A stretch of DNA of 64,000 nt from Carpediemonas membranifera. Its lineage: Eukaryota; Fornicata. The notes under the pieces were generated by a model, which was given only the letters and a program-made list of their open reading frames with translations, was not told where the DNA came from and ran no database searches. Location of the stretch: contig JAHDYR010000053.1 of the NCBI GenBank assembly GCA_019828565.1, positions 992,001 to 1,056,000 on the forward strand, written 5' to 3'. Both the position numbers and the translations under genes were made by a program. This document shows, piece after piece, positions 34,229 to 44,494 of this stretch. Every line of letters starts with the position of its first letter. The first letter of the stretch is position 1.

Positions 34229-36532
34229 ATGAACGGCAAAAGTCTGTGCGTCTTGGCAATTGTGATTTCTCTTCTCTCTGTGGCTTTCTGCGAGGAAGCC
34301 TCAGAGAAGCATGAGTTCCAGGCTGAGGTGTCTTCTCTGATGAACATCCTCGTTCACAGCCTGTACTCCGAGAAGGAGGTCTTCTTGCGCGAGCTCCTTT
34401 CAAACGCTGCTGATGCGCTGGACAAGCTTCATTACCTATCGCTCACAGAGCCCGAGAAGGTCGAGAAGGGCGAGCTTGCCATCCACATCGACATCGACAC
34501 CGCCAACAACCGCCTCGTCATCGAGGATAACGGTATTGGCATGACTCGCGATGAGCTTTCCCACGCCCTCGGCACCATCGCCGAGTCGGGCACGAAGCGC
34601 TTCATCCAATCTCTCCGCGATAAGGAGGTCGGCGCCTCTGCCAACGACCTCATCGGCCAGTTCGGCGTGGGCTTCTACTCTGCCTTCCTTGCTGCGCACA
34701 CTGTGACCGTTGAGACAGTATCGTACACTGAGTCTGAGGCCAGCTGCCACACTTGGGAGTCCGTCGCCGACACTGGATCCTACACGATCGCCCACACGCC
34801 AGACTGCGGTATCGAGCGGGGCACACGCATCACCCTCCACCTTCGTGACGATGCCCGCGAGTACGCCACCGAGTACCGGGTCAAGATGCTCGTCGGCACG
34901 TACTCTGAGTTCCTCGCCTTCCCCATCTATCTCAGCACAGATGGGAAGCCTTACGACCGTCTGAACACGAAGCCCGTGCTGTGGCGTCGCCAGCCGTCCG
35001 ACATTACTGACGAAGAGTACAATCAGTTCTTCAAGGACACCGTGAAGGACTCTCGGCAGCAGGACCCGTTGAACTGGATGCACTTCACTGGCGAGGGCGA
35101 CGTCACGTTCTCCTCTCTTGTCTACATCCCTTCCGAGGCGCCCATCCACATCAAGGAGGAGGACAAGGCTCCCTCTCTCAAGGTCTACGCCAAGCGTGTG
35201 TTCATCGGCGCCGACATGAACGGGCTGCTGCCCCAGTGGGCTTCGTTCGTCCGTGGAATCATCGATTGTGATGACATCGATCTCAATGTCTCGAGAGAGA
35301 TGGTCCAAGGGAGCCGGCAGGTAAGAGCAATCGGACGTAAGATCGTGTTCAATCTCCTCAACCGCCTCAATAAGATGGCACAGGCTGTTGATGCCGCCCT
35401 CATCGGCCTGGAAGAGGGCGAGGAGCCACAGGATCAGGATTTCTACACCTTCTACTTCCACTTCGCAAAGAACCTCAAGCTCGGCGTCATCCAGGACGAG
35501 GCGAGACGGCCTAAGCTGCTCAACCTCCTTCGCTATCCGTCGACTCACGCGCCAGTCGCACGCGACATTATTGATGGACGGTCGATGGTTAGTTTTGAAG
35601 ACTATGTCGCCAGAGCACCCGAGGGCCAGAAGTCCATCTACTACGCTGCCGGGGAGAACCTCGATGCCCTCCGCAGGTCCCCCTTCCTTGAGCGTCTGAC
35701 CGCTCTCGGCGTCGAGGTGCTTTTCCTGACTGACTCTCTCGATGAGTACGTTGTCCAGAACCTCCGTATGTACACGGACGAGGACGGCAACAACTGGCAC
35801 TTCTCCAACGTCGCCAAGGAGGCTGTCGACCTCTCTTTCCTCGAGGAGGCACCAACGCACACCCTCCCGGAAGGCCTAGTCGCACTCGTCTCCAACTACC
35901 TCCTCGACCTGCTCGAGAACCGTAAGGTGGAGCGCGTCGCCGTCTCTCAGCGCCTCACCGACTCTGCGGCAGTCGTGGTTTCCCCTGGTCTCGCACTGTC
36001 TGCAAATCAGCAGCGGATCATGAGATCTCAGACGATGAATGACGTCAGGATGATGTCCATCTTTGAGAACATGAAGCGGGTCCTCGAGATCAACGTAGAC
36101 CACCCTGTTGTCACCAACCTCGCCTACAAGACGGCCTTGCTCTTCACCGAGGCCACTGAGGGTATGAACGACGAGGAGAAGGCCGATGCCCTTCGCCACC
36201 CTCTCTCTGTTGTCCGCGACGAGACCCTGCTGGCCGAGGCCGACGTTCTTTACGAGACTGCGATGGTGCAGTCAGGCTTCCCCATCGAGGATGCCATGCG
36301 GTACAGCAACAGTGTCTATCAGCTCCTGGGTCAGAACCTGGTCTACCAGGTGCGCGATAAGGTCGACGGCATGGCTGACATCGATGCTGCGTTGCTGGAG
36401 ACGATGGCCATCATTGAAGAGCAGGATAAGGCGGATGAAGAAGAGGAAGTGGTGGATGAGGATATCATTGTTGGTGATGATGAGTTTGAGGAAGTCTACG
36501 AGGAGGCTGACCTCGCCCACGACGAGTTGTGA
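34229..36532 (+). CDS. ER Hsp90 chaperone, endoplasmin/Grp94
   Basis: A 767-aa ER-lumenal Hsp90 that folds secretory and membrane proteins. A signal peptide (MNGKSLCVLAIVISLLSVAFC) is followed by the GHKL ATPase domain: LRELLSNAADALDKL with the catalytic Glu and the Mg-binding Asn, DNGIGMT, and GQFGVGFYSAFL. The middle domain has YIPSEAPIHI and the catalytic-loop region NVSREMVQGSRQVRAIGRK. The C-terminal dimerisation domain ends in an acidic tail and HDEL, a KDEL-receptor retrieval signal, which settles the compartment. An upstream in-frame ATG at 34187 adds 14 residues in front of the signal peptide; the 34229 ATG gives a normal signal sequence. No introns. With PIG-O and the signal-peptide protein it shows a standard ER. 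Confidence 0.97.
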   Translation: MNGKSLCVLAIVISLLSVAFCEEASEKHEFQAEVSSLMNILVHSLYSEKEVFLRELLSNAADALDKLHYLSLTEPEKVEKGELAIHIDIDTANNRLVIEDNGIGMTRDELSHALGTIAESGTKRFIQSLRDKEVGASANDLIGQFGVGFYSAFLAAHTVTVETVSYTESEASCHTWESVADTGSYTIAHTPDCGIERGTRITLHLRDDAREYATEYRVKMLVGTYSEFLAFPIYLSTDGKPYDRLNTKPVLWRRQPSDITDEEYNQFFKDTVKDSRQQDPLNWMHFTGEGDVTFSSLVYIPSEAPIHIKEEDKAPSLKVYAKRVFIGADMNGLLPQWASFVRGIIDCDDIDLNVSREMVQGSRQVRAIGRKIVFNLLNRLNKMAQAVDAALIGLEEGEEPQDQDFYTFYFHFAKNLKLGVIQDEARRPKLLNLLRYPSTHAPVARDIIDGRSMVSFEDYVARAPEGQKSIYYAAGENLDALRRSPFLERLTALGVEVLFLTDSLDEYVVQNLRMYTDEDGNNWHFSNVAKEAVDLSFLEEAPTHTLPEGLVALVSNYLLDLLENRKVERVAVSQRLTDSAAVVVSPGLALSANQQRIMRSQTMNDVRMMSIFENMKRVLEINVDHPVVTNLAYKTALLFTEATEGMNDEEKADALRHPLSVVRDETLLAEADVLYETAMVQSGFPIEDAMRYSNSVYQLLGQNLVYQVRDKVDGMADIDAALLETMAIIEEQDKADEEEEVVDEDIIVGDDEFEEVYEEADLAHDEL

Positions 36533-36747
36533 TGATTAAACGAGATGACTAGAGTTGGTTGACCCTGCCCTTGAACGATGGGTCAGATGGCGCCCAATGT
36601 GTTGTTGAGGCGAGAGATGGGACGGGCTTACTGCTCAGTAGCGTCTACTGATCTGGGCGCCGCGGTTGAGACATAAATTCCGATTTACGTTGCGATAAAC
36701 GGTCTCGTCCACTACCCGAAATTCCACTGACACCAGCGGTAGACGGG

Positions 36748-39700
36748 ATGCTTGCACGATCAAGCACCTTAGCAGTACAAAACCGCCACGGAAATGGTCC
36801 TCAGCCAGCGAAAAGCGGCGAGGATTCCGTCAGTGAGCTGAAAGAACAGATCGCTGGGTTCACCCGGCAAATACGAGAACTTGTGGACAGTAATAGCAGC
36901 CTGAAGTCACAGCTGTACAGTGCAGAGGTAGACCAGAGCCTCCACAAGATTGAAGTGGCTGCACTGAAGAAAGAGAACAGCAAGTTGGCGTCTGATAACG
37001 CAACCTTGCAGGAGAGCCGCAGCGACATGGAAGCGGAGACCTACGCCCTCAAGGCCCAACTGGAGCAGCTCGCCGAGGAGCGGGACGAGGCCAAGGTCGC
37101 CATGGCCCGCAGTGCAAAGAGCTTAAGACGAGAGAGCTCGGCAAAGCTGTCGAGCGAGCAGGCAATTGGTGACTATATCGCGCGCATCACGGCGCTCGAG
37201 GCTGAGCTCAAGGCGCGCGACGAGGACGACGCGAACACCCGCGCCAGCAACGCGAAGAAGCTCGCCGAGGTCGACAACCGCACCGCGCAGCTCGACGGCA
37301 CCATCGCCGAGCTCGAGGCGAAGCTCGCCGAGTCGACCCGCGAGGCTGAGACCCTCCGCGCCGAGGTCGCGAAGTACAGCGAGCGCGAGGCCGTTTGTAG
37401 CGGAGAGCGCGGCGCCGACGAGATGCAGGCCGAGATCGAGCGCCTGCGCACGAGCTTGAACACCAGTGAAAACGCCGCAGCGGAGAAGATCGCGGCGCTT
37501 CAGCACGAGATCGAGCTCCACGACCGCGACGAGCCGAAGATCGCCGCCCGCATCGCAGAGCTTGAGGCTGCCGTCGCCAACTCCCAGAGCGAGCTTGACC
37601 AGACGCGCGACGAGCTTGAAGACGTTCGCGCCACCCGCGCCGACATCAGCGCCGCCTCGCTGGCCGACCTGAAAACTCAGCTCGAGTCGGCCCAGGCCGA
37701 GCGCGACCAGGCGAAGATCGACGCTAATGTTGCCCGTTCGTCGCTGAAGCAGTACGGCTCCGACGAGGAATCCACCAAGAAGACGATCGACGACTATGTC
37801 GCGCGCATCACGGCGCTCGAGGCTGAGCTCAAGGCGCGCGACGAGGACGACGCGAACACCCGCGCCAGCAACGCGAAGAAGCTCGCCGAGGTCGACAACC
37901 GCACCGCGCAGCTCGACGGCACCATCGCCGAGCTCGAGGCGAAGCTCGCCGAGTCGACCCGCGAGGCTGAGACCCTCCGCGCCGAGGTCGCGAAGTACAG
38001 CGAGCGCGAGGCCGTTTGTAGCGGAGAGCGCGGCGCCGACGAGATGCAGGCCGAGATCGAGCGCCTGCGCACGAGCTTGAACACCAGTGAAAACGCCGCA
38101 GCGGAGAAGATCGCGGCGCTTCAGCACGAGATCGAGCTCCACGACCGCGACGAGCCGAAGATCGCCGCCCGCATCGCAGAGCTTGAGGCTGCCGTCGCCA
38201 ACTCCCAGAGCGAGCTTGACCAGACGCGCGACGAGCTTGAAGACGTTCGCGCCACCCGCGCCGACATCAGCGCCGCCTCGCTGGCCGACCTGAAAACTCA
38301 GCTCGAGTCGGCCCAGGCCGAGCGCGACCAGGCGAAGATCGACGCTAATGTTGCCCGTTCGTCGCTGAAGCAGTACGGCTCCGACGAGGAATCCACCAAG
38401 AAGACGATCGACGACTATGTCGCGCGCATCACGGCGCTCGAGGCTGAGCTCAAGGCGCGCGACGAGGACGACGCGAACACCCGCGCCAGCAACGCGAAGA
38501 AGCTCGCCGAGGTCGACAACCGCACCGCGCAGCTCGACGGCACCATCGCCGAGCTCGAGGCGAAGCTCGCCGAGTCGACCCGCGAGGCTGAGACCCTCCG
38601 CGCCGAGGTCGCGAAGTACAGCGAGCGCGAGGCCGTTTGTAGCGGAGAGCGCGGCGCCGACGAGATGCAGGCCGAGATCGAGCGCCTGCGCACGAGCTTG
38701 AACACCAGTGAAAACGCCGCAGCGGAGAAGATCGCGGCGCTTCAGCACGAGATCGAGCTCCACGACCGCGACGAGCCGAAGATCGCCGCCCGCATCGCAG
38801 AGCTTGAGGCTGCCGTCGCCAACTCCCAGAGCGAGCTTGACCAGACGCGCGACGAGCTTGAAGACGTTCGCGCCACCCGCGCCGACATCAGCGCCGCCTC
38901 GCTGGCCGACCTGAAAACTCAGCTCGAGTCGGCCCAGGCCGAGCGCGACCAGGCGAAGATCGACGCTAATGTTGCCCGTTCGTCGCTGAAGCAGTACGGC
39001 TCCGACGAGGAATCCACCAAGAAGACGATCGACGACTATGTCGCGCGCATCACGGCGCTCGAGGCTGAGCTCAAGGCGCGCGACGAGGACGACGCGAACA
39101 CCCGCGCCAGCAACGCGAAGAAGCTCGCCGAGGTCGACAACCGCACCGCGCAGCTCGACGGCACCATCGCCGAGCTCGAGGCGAAGCTCGCCGAGTCGAC
39201 CCGCGAGGCTGAGACCCTCCGCGCCGAGGTCGCGAAGTACAGCGAGCGCGAGGCCGTTTGTAGCGGAGAGCGCGGCGCCGACGAGATGCAGGCCGAGATC
39301 GAGCGCCTGCGCACGAGCTTGAACACCAGTGAAAACGCCGCAGCGGAGAAGATCGCGGCGCTTCAGCACGAGATCGAGCTCCACGACCGCGACGAGCCGA
39401 AGATCGCCGCCCGCATCGCAGAGCTTGAGGCTGCCGTCGCCAACTCCCAGAGCGAGCTTGACCAGACGCGCGACGAGCTTGAAGACGTTCGCGCCACCCG
39501 CGCCGACATCAGCGCCGCCTCGCTGGCCGACCTGAAAACTCAGCTCGAGTCGGCCCAGGCCGAGCGCGACCAGGCGAAGATCGACGCTAATGTTGCCCGT
39601 TCGTCGCTGAAGCAGTACGGCTCCGACGAGGAATCCACCAAGAAGACGATCGACGACTATGTCGCGCGCATCACGGCGCTCGAGGCTGAGCTCAAGGCGC

Positions 39701-42700
39701 GCGACGAGGACGACGCGAACACCCGCGCCAGCAACGCGAAGAAGCTCGCCGAGGTCGACAACCGCACCGCGCAGCTCGACGGCACCATCGCCGAGCTCGA
39801 GGCGAAGCTCGCCGAGTCGACCCGCGAGGCTGAGACCCTCCGCGCCGAGGTCGCGAAGTACAGCGAGCGCGAGGCCGTTTGTAGCGGAGAGCGCGGCGCC
39901 TACGAGATGCAGGCCGAGATCGAGCGCCTGCGCACGAGCTTGAACACCAGTGAAAACGCCGCAGCGGAGAAGATCGCGGCGCTTCAGCACGAGATCGAGC
40001 TCCACGACCGCGACGAGCCGAAGATCGCCGCCCGCATCGCAGAGCTTGAGGCTGCCGTCGCCAACTCCCAGAGCGAGCTCATCGACGCCCAGGCCGAGCT
40101 GACTGAGGTGAGACCTCGGCTGACCAAGGTGACTCAGGAACGGGATGTTCTTAAGGCCCAGCTGACCCACTACAAGCGAAATAATGACACGGCCAAGGAC
40201 GTCGATGACGGCGCAACGGCCCGTATCGAGGCGCTGGAGCACGAGTTGGCTGTCCGAGACCGAGATGACGTTTCCAAGCAGGCCGAGGTCGACCGGCTGC
40301 TTGGTCGTCTTGATGAGCTGCAGCGAGCCCTCGAGGTGAGCCAGACGATCGTAGCTGAGAAGCAGACTGAGATCGATGCGTTGGATCGTGCCCGATTCAA
40401 CCCGGATCCCGCAATCGTCGGCCACAAGGAGAGCCACGAACGGGCGATGGCAGCAGCCGCAGACCGCATCGCTATGCTCGAGCGTGAGCTTCAAGCTGTC
40501 CACGGCAACGCCGAGGCCAACTCCGCAGGTCACGCGGCAGCTCTTGAGCAAGAGGCCAAGCAACGCAGAGCTCTGGAAGCAGACCTCGATGCTGTCAAGG
40601 CGCAGCTCGCTGCTGCACAAGAAGACACCGCGGCCTACCGCGCGTCATTACTCTCCGCCCAGGATACGGAATCGGCCTCCGACTTGGCCGCAGTGACCAG
40701 AGCCAGGGAGCTCGCCGTAGAGCTCGAGCAGCAGAGTAGGTTCCACCAGGACCAGCTGGCCGAGAAGGCCCGGGTCGTAGCAGAGCTGCAGGACAAGGTC
40801 GACGCTGCCCAAGCTGAGGTCGAGGCTGCCCGTGGTGATGTCCTCACCCTTCAGGCACACGCGGAGCAGGGGCGAAGTGGGCATGCCAATGAGCTGACTG
40901 CACTGGCGAGGGAGAAGGCGCAGCTCGAACGAGCCCTTGCGGAGGCATCCCAAACGGTCCTTGTGCTTCAGAACGAACTAACTGCCCAGTCGAGCTCGGC
41001 GAACACGGAGCTCAAAGCACTAGATGAGAAGGTGAAGTTCCTTTCCGCAGAGCTCGAGCAGACCCAGATAGAGTCTGAGAAGGCTGTGATGGCTGCTGAG
41101 GCGAAGCAGCAGGCCGCTGATCAACAGCTTAGGGACGCACAGACAGCGCTATCCCGCTTCCGCGAGCTATCCCGCATGAGCGGGTTGAAGGACATCGTCA
41201 CGGAGCACATCGAGGATGCACACGCTATGGAGGAGGAGGCCGTGGTGCTTCTAACCCCACAGCCACCCTCCACTCCCTCCCGCAGCACCCCCAGCATCCC
41301 CGTGGGCGTCCAAGACAGTCTGAGGTACCGGGAGTCGACCAACAGGCGGATGATGCCAGAGTCACCGCGTCCTCCTGTTGCAGGTAGGCCGAGGCGGGTT
41401 GCTTCATTCTTATCAAGACATGTTCAGCGGGCTGACATGGCTGAGACGGAAAGAGAGGAGCTGAATGCAGCGAGGGAGCATGCAGCTGATATAGAGTACC
41501 AGCAGAACATCAGGAAGACTGTCGTTGCCTCGGACCGCATGGTCGCTGAGCTAGTCGACGCCAACGAGCAGATGGCGGCCAACCTCGGTAACGTGGCGCC
41601 TGACGCTGTCCCAGACGACGTTCCAGGCCTTGGACATGCGCTAGTGGCTGCCATCGGGGCGAGGGCTTCGTTCTTCCCTGACTCGTTAGCCAGCAGAGTT
41701 GTGCCAGCCTTAGAGGACGCCGAGTTCGCTCAGAACGTCGCCCGACTGGCTGCAGCTCTCACCGTCGCCCTTGAACGTGCCGAAGTCGCTGAGCTCGCTG
41801 CGATTGCTGCCGATGCCAGAGAGGCCGGCGCCATTAATCTCATGCTCGATCTCATTCGCACTTTTAGGTCAGACTTCCCGACTCTTCGTGCCGCTATCGC
41901 CAAGCCCGTTCCCTTGGCCGTGGCTGTCTTTGCCATGCATTGCCTGTCATCGCTATCCTTACTTGAGGACGCAGAGCAGGACATCGTCTCTGAAGCCAAC
42001 CGCGACGCCGTTTCCGTGGTGATGTCCTTTGTCCCCGAGAACGAGGTCCTCCTCGTGCTCACAGACCCCCTGCTACTGTCATCAGTGGCCACCGCCCTCC
42101 ACGTGCTGTCCTCCGTCGCCACATGCTCTGCCGGTAGGGCTGTGCTCGGTGCCCCAGGCCCGGTCGGGTTCCTCAGCAGACTCCTGGACCTCGAGGGTGA
42201 CTCCACAGCTGCAGTCATGGCGCGGAGGTCGGCCTGCCGCTGTCTCAGGAACATTGCTCTCCCGGGCGGGGCGACAAACGGCGCCATTGAGCTCGACACC
42301 CTGACCAAACTAGTGTGCATTTTAAGGACAGACTCAGACGTCGAGACTCTGCGGTTCGCCACACACTTGATGGCCCTCGCTCTGCGGTCCCGTCGTAACC
42401 AGCAGCCCGACTTCGTTGAGTCGATGCTCGACATGATGAGCCCGCATCTGACGTCCCCTGACACGGAGACCTGCCGCAACGCCATCTCATGCCTTCTGGT
42501 GCTCTCCTCGACCTCTGTCTCGACTGTGACCCGGCCCGACATTGTCGCCAAGCTGCCCGTTGTCCTCTACACCCACTCTGATCCGAAGCCAGTGGTCATG
42601 GCGCTATCGACCATCGAGCGCGTCATCCGTATCGGCGGCGTCGGGTTCGACTCCATCGCCCACGTCCAAGGCCACCCGCTGTTGCCGAAGCTGGTCAACT

Positions 42701-44226
42701 ACCTCGTCGGCCCCAGCGAGGATCTGGCGTGCAAGGCCTCCAAGATCTTGGTCCACTTCTACACAGCCCCCAAGGAGGGCGAGGAGAGGGCCGGGTTCGA
42801 GGCCAGAGTCGCTGAGTTCGTCGGTACGGCCACTGCGGACAACACGCCCGCTCTCACGGCCCTGAGCCAGAAGCTGCCGGAGCTCATGAGTACAACTATC
42901 ATCGATCATCTTGTCGCTGTGGCCACCATTGTGGCCGGCATCAGCACCGTCCCCGCCTGCATGGATGAGATGGTCTCCATGGGCATCATACCCCTCGTCC
43001 GGGGTCTGCTGAGCAAGACGTTCGGCCCCACCGACGCCTTCTTCCACCAGTCTGAGGGCGAGTACCCCTCCGCGGCCATGTCCACCGCCTCTGTCCGGGG
43101 TCGCAGTAAGAACACGTCGATGCACCGCACTGCCATCATCCTGGCCATCGCCCGGAACCTGGCTTGTGATGACGCCAGGCTGGCCCAGCTGGTCGACGTC
43201 GAGAGCCCTGTAGAGAGACTCGGACTCGACACCATGATGCTCGTTGCTGCCCACGCCGCTGAGCCCGCCGTTGCCGACATTTCGATCATCGCCGTAGAGT
43301 TGCTCTGCACCCTCGTCGCACAGGGCCCTGTCGCCGCAGCTCTCGGCTCAACTGAGCTGATCGTGGAGGGCAAGACTGCTCTTGACGCGGTGATCGACAT
43401 CGCCCTCGATCATGAAGCGATCAATGCTCTCACCGCCTTGTGCACCTCAGCTCCGAAAGCCCGAAAGCCCGCTGTCGTCAGGGCCCTGTTGCATGCCGCC
43501 CTGGATGACAGTGACGCCGAAGCTTGCATGGCGGCCGTTGGGAAGCTGTCAGCCGCAGAGCTCGCTGGTACCGGCGTGGCCGACTTGCTGGTGAAGCTCT
43601 CGTCGGGCCCCGCGGGTGAATCTGCCGTCCGCCTTCTCGCCACCGTCGCAGAGGAAGACCCAGCCCAGTGTGAAAAGGCCGGCGTGCTTGATGCTGTGAT
43701 CGCTGCCGAGACGGAAGATGTGAAGTCCGAGGTTGACAGTATCATTGTCGCGCTGTACAAGCCTGGAAACAGGATGAAGCGCGTTCTCACCGTCATAGTG
43801 GACCGATTCATGGCCGACCTCGCTACTGGCAAGTGGACCTCTTTCGGTGATGACTTCATCGCTGCCATGGATGACGTTCGTGCCATTGCAACCGACGACC
43901 ACATGGACTCCATCGCCAAGGCACTCCAGGTGGCCCGCACCGATAACGAGCTAACTGACCAAATGCTCGATATTCTCGAGGTGTTTATTGTTGTCGACCC
44001 CTCGGCAAAGAAACCTGGGCTGACCGCCGACCCTGCCAACCTCGCCTTAGCCAGTCTCCCAGAGGTCGCCAGCTTCCTTGAATCCGTCAAGAAGCTGAAC
44101 AGAAAGGTCGCAAAGGGTGTTAAGGCGCCCAAATCTCGCGCTACTGATCTACTTGCCCTCTTGACAAAGAGCAAGTCAACTTCGGCCCAATTCAAGGTAG
44201 CTATGAAGAGTGCTGCGACTGGATGA
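36748..44226 (+). CDS. giant coiled-coil protein with 207-aa tandem repeats and C-terminal ARM-like region
   Basis: A 2492-aa protein. Residues 1-140 are coiled coil (SELKEQIAGFTRQIREL). Residues 142-1111 are four full and one partial copy of a 207-aa Ala/Glu/Arg-rich coiled-coil unit with no proline in view. Residues 1112-1500 are non-repeated coiled coil, then a Pro/Ser/Thr-rich hinge lies near 1505-1530 (TPQPPSTPSRSTPS). Residues 1600-2490 are all-helical, Leu/Ala/Val-rich repeats resembling armadillo/HEAT folds (TALHVLSSVATCSAGRAVL, RSACRCLRNIALPGG, CRNAISCLLVLSSTSV). It has no signal peptide or membrane helix. The layout suggests a long cytoskeletal or membrane-tethering scaffold (inference); p115/Uso1 has the same parts in the opposite order. 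The family is not recognised. The start is the ATG at 36748. Confidence 0.85.
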   Translation: MLARSSTLAVQNRHGNGPQPAKSGEDSVSELKEQIAGFTRQIRELVDSNSSLKSQLYSAEVDQSLHKIEVAALKKENSKLASDNATLQESRSDMEAETYALKAQLEQLAEERDEAKVAMARSAKSLRRESSAKLSSEQAIGDYIARITALEAELKARDEDDANTRASNAKKLAEVDNRTAQLDGTIAELEAKLAESTREAETLRAEVAKYSEREAVCSGERGADEMQAEIERLRTSLNTSENAAAEKIAALQHEIELHDRDEPKIAARIAELEAAVANSQSELDQTRDELEDVRATRADISAASLADLKTQLESAQAERDQAKIDANVARSSLKQYGSDEESTKKTIDDYVARITALEAELKARDEDDANTRASNAKKLAEVDNRTAQLDGTIAELEAKLAESTREAETLRAEVAKYSEREAVCSGERGADEMQAEIERLRTSLNTSENAAAEKIAALQHEIELHDRDEPKIAARIAELEAAVANSQSELDQTRDELEDVRATRADISAASLADLKTQLESAQAERDQAKIDANVARSSLKQYGSDEESTKKTIDDYVARITALEAELKARDEDDANTRASNAKKLAEVDNRTAQLDGTIAELEAKLAESTREAETLRAEVAKYSEREAVCSGERGADEMQAEIERLRTSLNTSENAAAEKIAALQHEIELHDRDEPKIAARIAELEAAVANSQSELDQTRDELEDVRATRADISAASLADLKTQLESAQAERDQAKIDANVARSSLKQYGSDEESTKKTIDDYVARITALEAELKARDEDDANTRASNAKKLAEVDNRTAQLDGTIAELEAKLAESTREAETLRAEVAKYSEREAVCSGERGADEMQAEIERLRTSLNTSENAAAEKIAALQHEIELHDRDEPKIAARIAELEAAVANSQSELDQTRDELEDVRATRADISAASLADLKTQLESAQAERDQAKIDANVARSSLKQYGSDEESTKKTIDDYVARITALEAELKARDEDDANTRASNAKKLAEVDNRTAQLDGTIAELEAKLAESTREAETLRAEVAKYSEREAVCSGERGAYEMQAEIERLRTSLNTSENAAAEKIAALQHEIELHDRDEPKIAARIAELEAAVANSQSELIDAQAELTEVRPRLTKVTQERDVLKAQLTHYKRNNDTAKDVDDGATARIEALEHELAVRDRDDVSKQAEVDRLLGRLDELQRALEVSQTIVAEKQTEIDALDRARFNPDPAIVGHKESHERAMAAAADRIAMLERELQAVHGNAEANSAGHAAALEQEAKQRRALEADLDAVKAQLAAAQEDTAAYRASLLSAQDTESASDLAAVTRARELAVELEQQSRFHQDQLAEKARVVAELQDKVDAAQAEVEAARGDVLTLQAHAEQGRSGHANELTALAREKAQLERALAEASQTVLVLQNELTAQSSSANTELKALDEKVKFLSAELEQTQIESEKAVMAAEAKQQAADQQLRDAQTALSRFRELSRMSGLKDIVTEHIEDAHAMEEEAVVLLTPQPPSTPSRSTPSIPVGVQDSLRYRESTNRRMMPESPRPPVAGRPRRVASFLSRHVQRADMAETEREELNAAREHAADIEYQQNIRKTVVASDRMVAELVDANEQMAANLGNVAPDAVPDDVPGLGHALVAAIGARASFFPDSLASRVVPALEDAEFAQNVARLAAALTVALERAEVAELAAIAADAREAGAINLMLDLIRTFRSDFPTLRAAIAKPVPLAVAVFAMHCLSSLSLLEDAEQDIVSEANRDAVSVVMSFVPENEVLLVLTDPLLLSSVATALHVLSSVATCSAGRAVLGAPGPVGFLSRLLDLEGDSTAAVMARRSACRCLRNIALPGGATNGAIELDTLTKLVCILRTDSDVETLRFATHLMALALRSRRNQQPDFVESMLDMMSPHLTSPDTETCRNAISCLLVLSSTSVSTVTRPDIVAKLPVVLYTHSDPKPVVMALSTIERVIRIGGVGFDSIAHVQGHPLLPKLVNYLVGPSEDLACKASKILVHFYTAPKEGEERAGFEARVAEFVGTATADNTPALTALSQKLPELMSTTIIDHLVAVATIVAGISTVPACMDEMVSMGIIPLVRGLLSKTFGPTDAFFHQSEGEYPSAAMSTASVRGRSKNTSMHRTAIILAIARNLACDDARLAQLVDVESPVERLGLDTMMLVAAHAAEPAVADISIIAVELLCTLVAQGPVAAALGSTELIVEGKTALDAVIDIALDHEAINALTALCTSAPKARKPAVVRALLHAALDDSDAEACMAAVGKLSAAELAGTGVADLLVKLSSGPAGESAVRLLATVAEEDPAQCEKAGVLDAVIAAETEDVKSEVDSIIVALYKPGNRMKRVLTVIVDRFMADLATGKWTSFGDDFIAAMDDVRAIATDDHMDSIAKALQVARTDNELTDQMLDILEVFIVVDPSAKKPGLTADPANLALASLPEVASFLESVKKLNRKVAKGVKAPKSRATDLLALLTKSKSTSAQFKVAMKSAATG
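37171..40079 (+). repeat. 621-bp in-frame tandem repeat, about 4.7 copies
   Basis: Copies begin at 37171, 37792, 38413, 39034 and 39655. The fifth stops after 425 bp at 40079. By eye the copies are identical in DNA apart from 37177 (A, where the others have G) and 39901 (T, where the others have G, giving Asp to Tyr). Synonymous sites are also unchanged, so the array is very young or homogenised. Confidence 0.97.
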
Positions 44227-44436
44227 TTTGATTGAGTCTCTTGTTTAGCGCAAGCCATCTGACATACTAGCACAGTAAAGTTATTTTTGAAGGGTCTGTC
44301 CCGACTGAATTGGAGGAAATGAGGCATGGTCATTATCTGTGGCGATGAGTATGATATATCGGTGACGCTATCAGGATCATTTTTGCAGAGACAACATCAG
44401 CCAGCTCGCTTCAAGCTCATCCTCATTCTTTTTTCG

Positions 44437-44453
44437 TGAAAAAAATGTTCTCA
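44437..44453 (+). promoter_or_regulatory. candidate promoter word upstream of eL18
   Basis: TGAAAAAAATGTTCTCA sits 42 nt above the eL18 ATG, within a T-run/A-run stretch. It resembles 3957-3970 (TGAAAAAATTCTCA) above the RRM gene. The role is inferred. Confidence 0.3.
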
Positions 44454-44494
44454 ACTTTTTTCATGCAAGTGAGGAGCCTTCAGCGTTGTTGTGC

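Noticed and set aside
34436-35860. A 474-codon frame antisense to Grp94
   Set aside because: The sense frame is full-length Grp94 with signal peptide and HDEL; the antisense product has no recognisable fold.
37123-40620. A 1165-codon open frame antisense to the giant coiled-coil gene
   Set aside because: It exists because the GC-rich repeat, with its C/G-ending codons, has no stops in the antisense frame; it resembles no family and repeats in step with the sense repeat.
44266-44275. ACTAGCACAG, resembling an intron 3' end, after the giant gene
   Set aside because: No GTNNGT donor lies 28-32 nt upstream, and position 5 is G instead of the invariant A.
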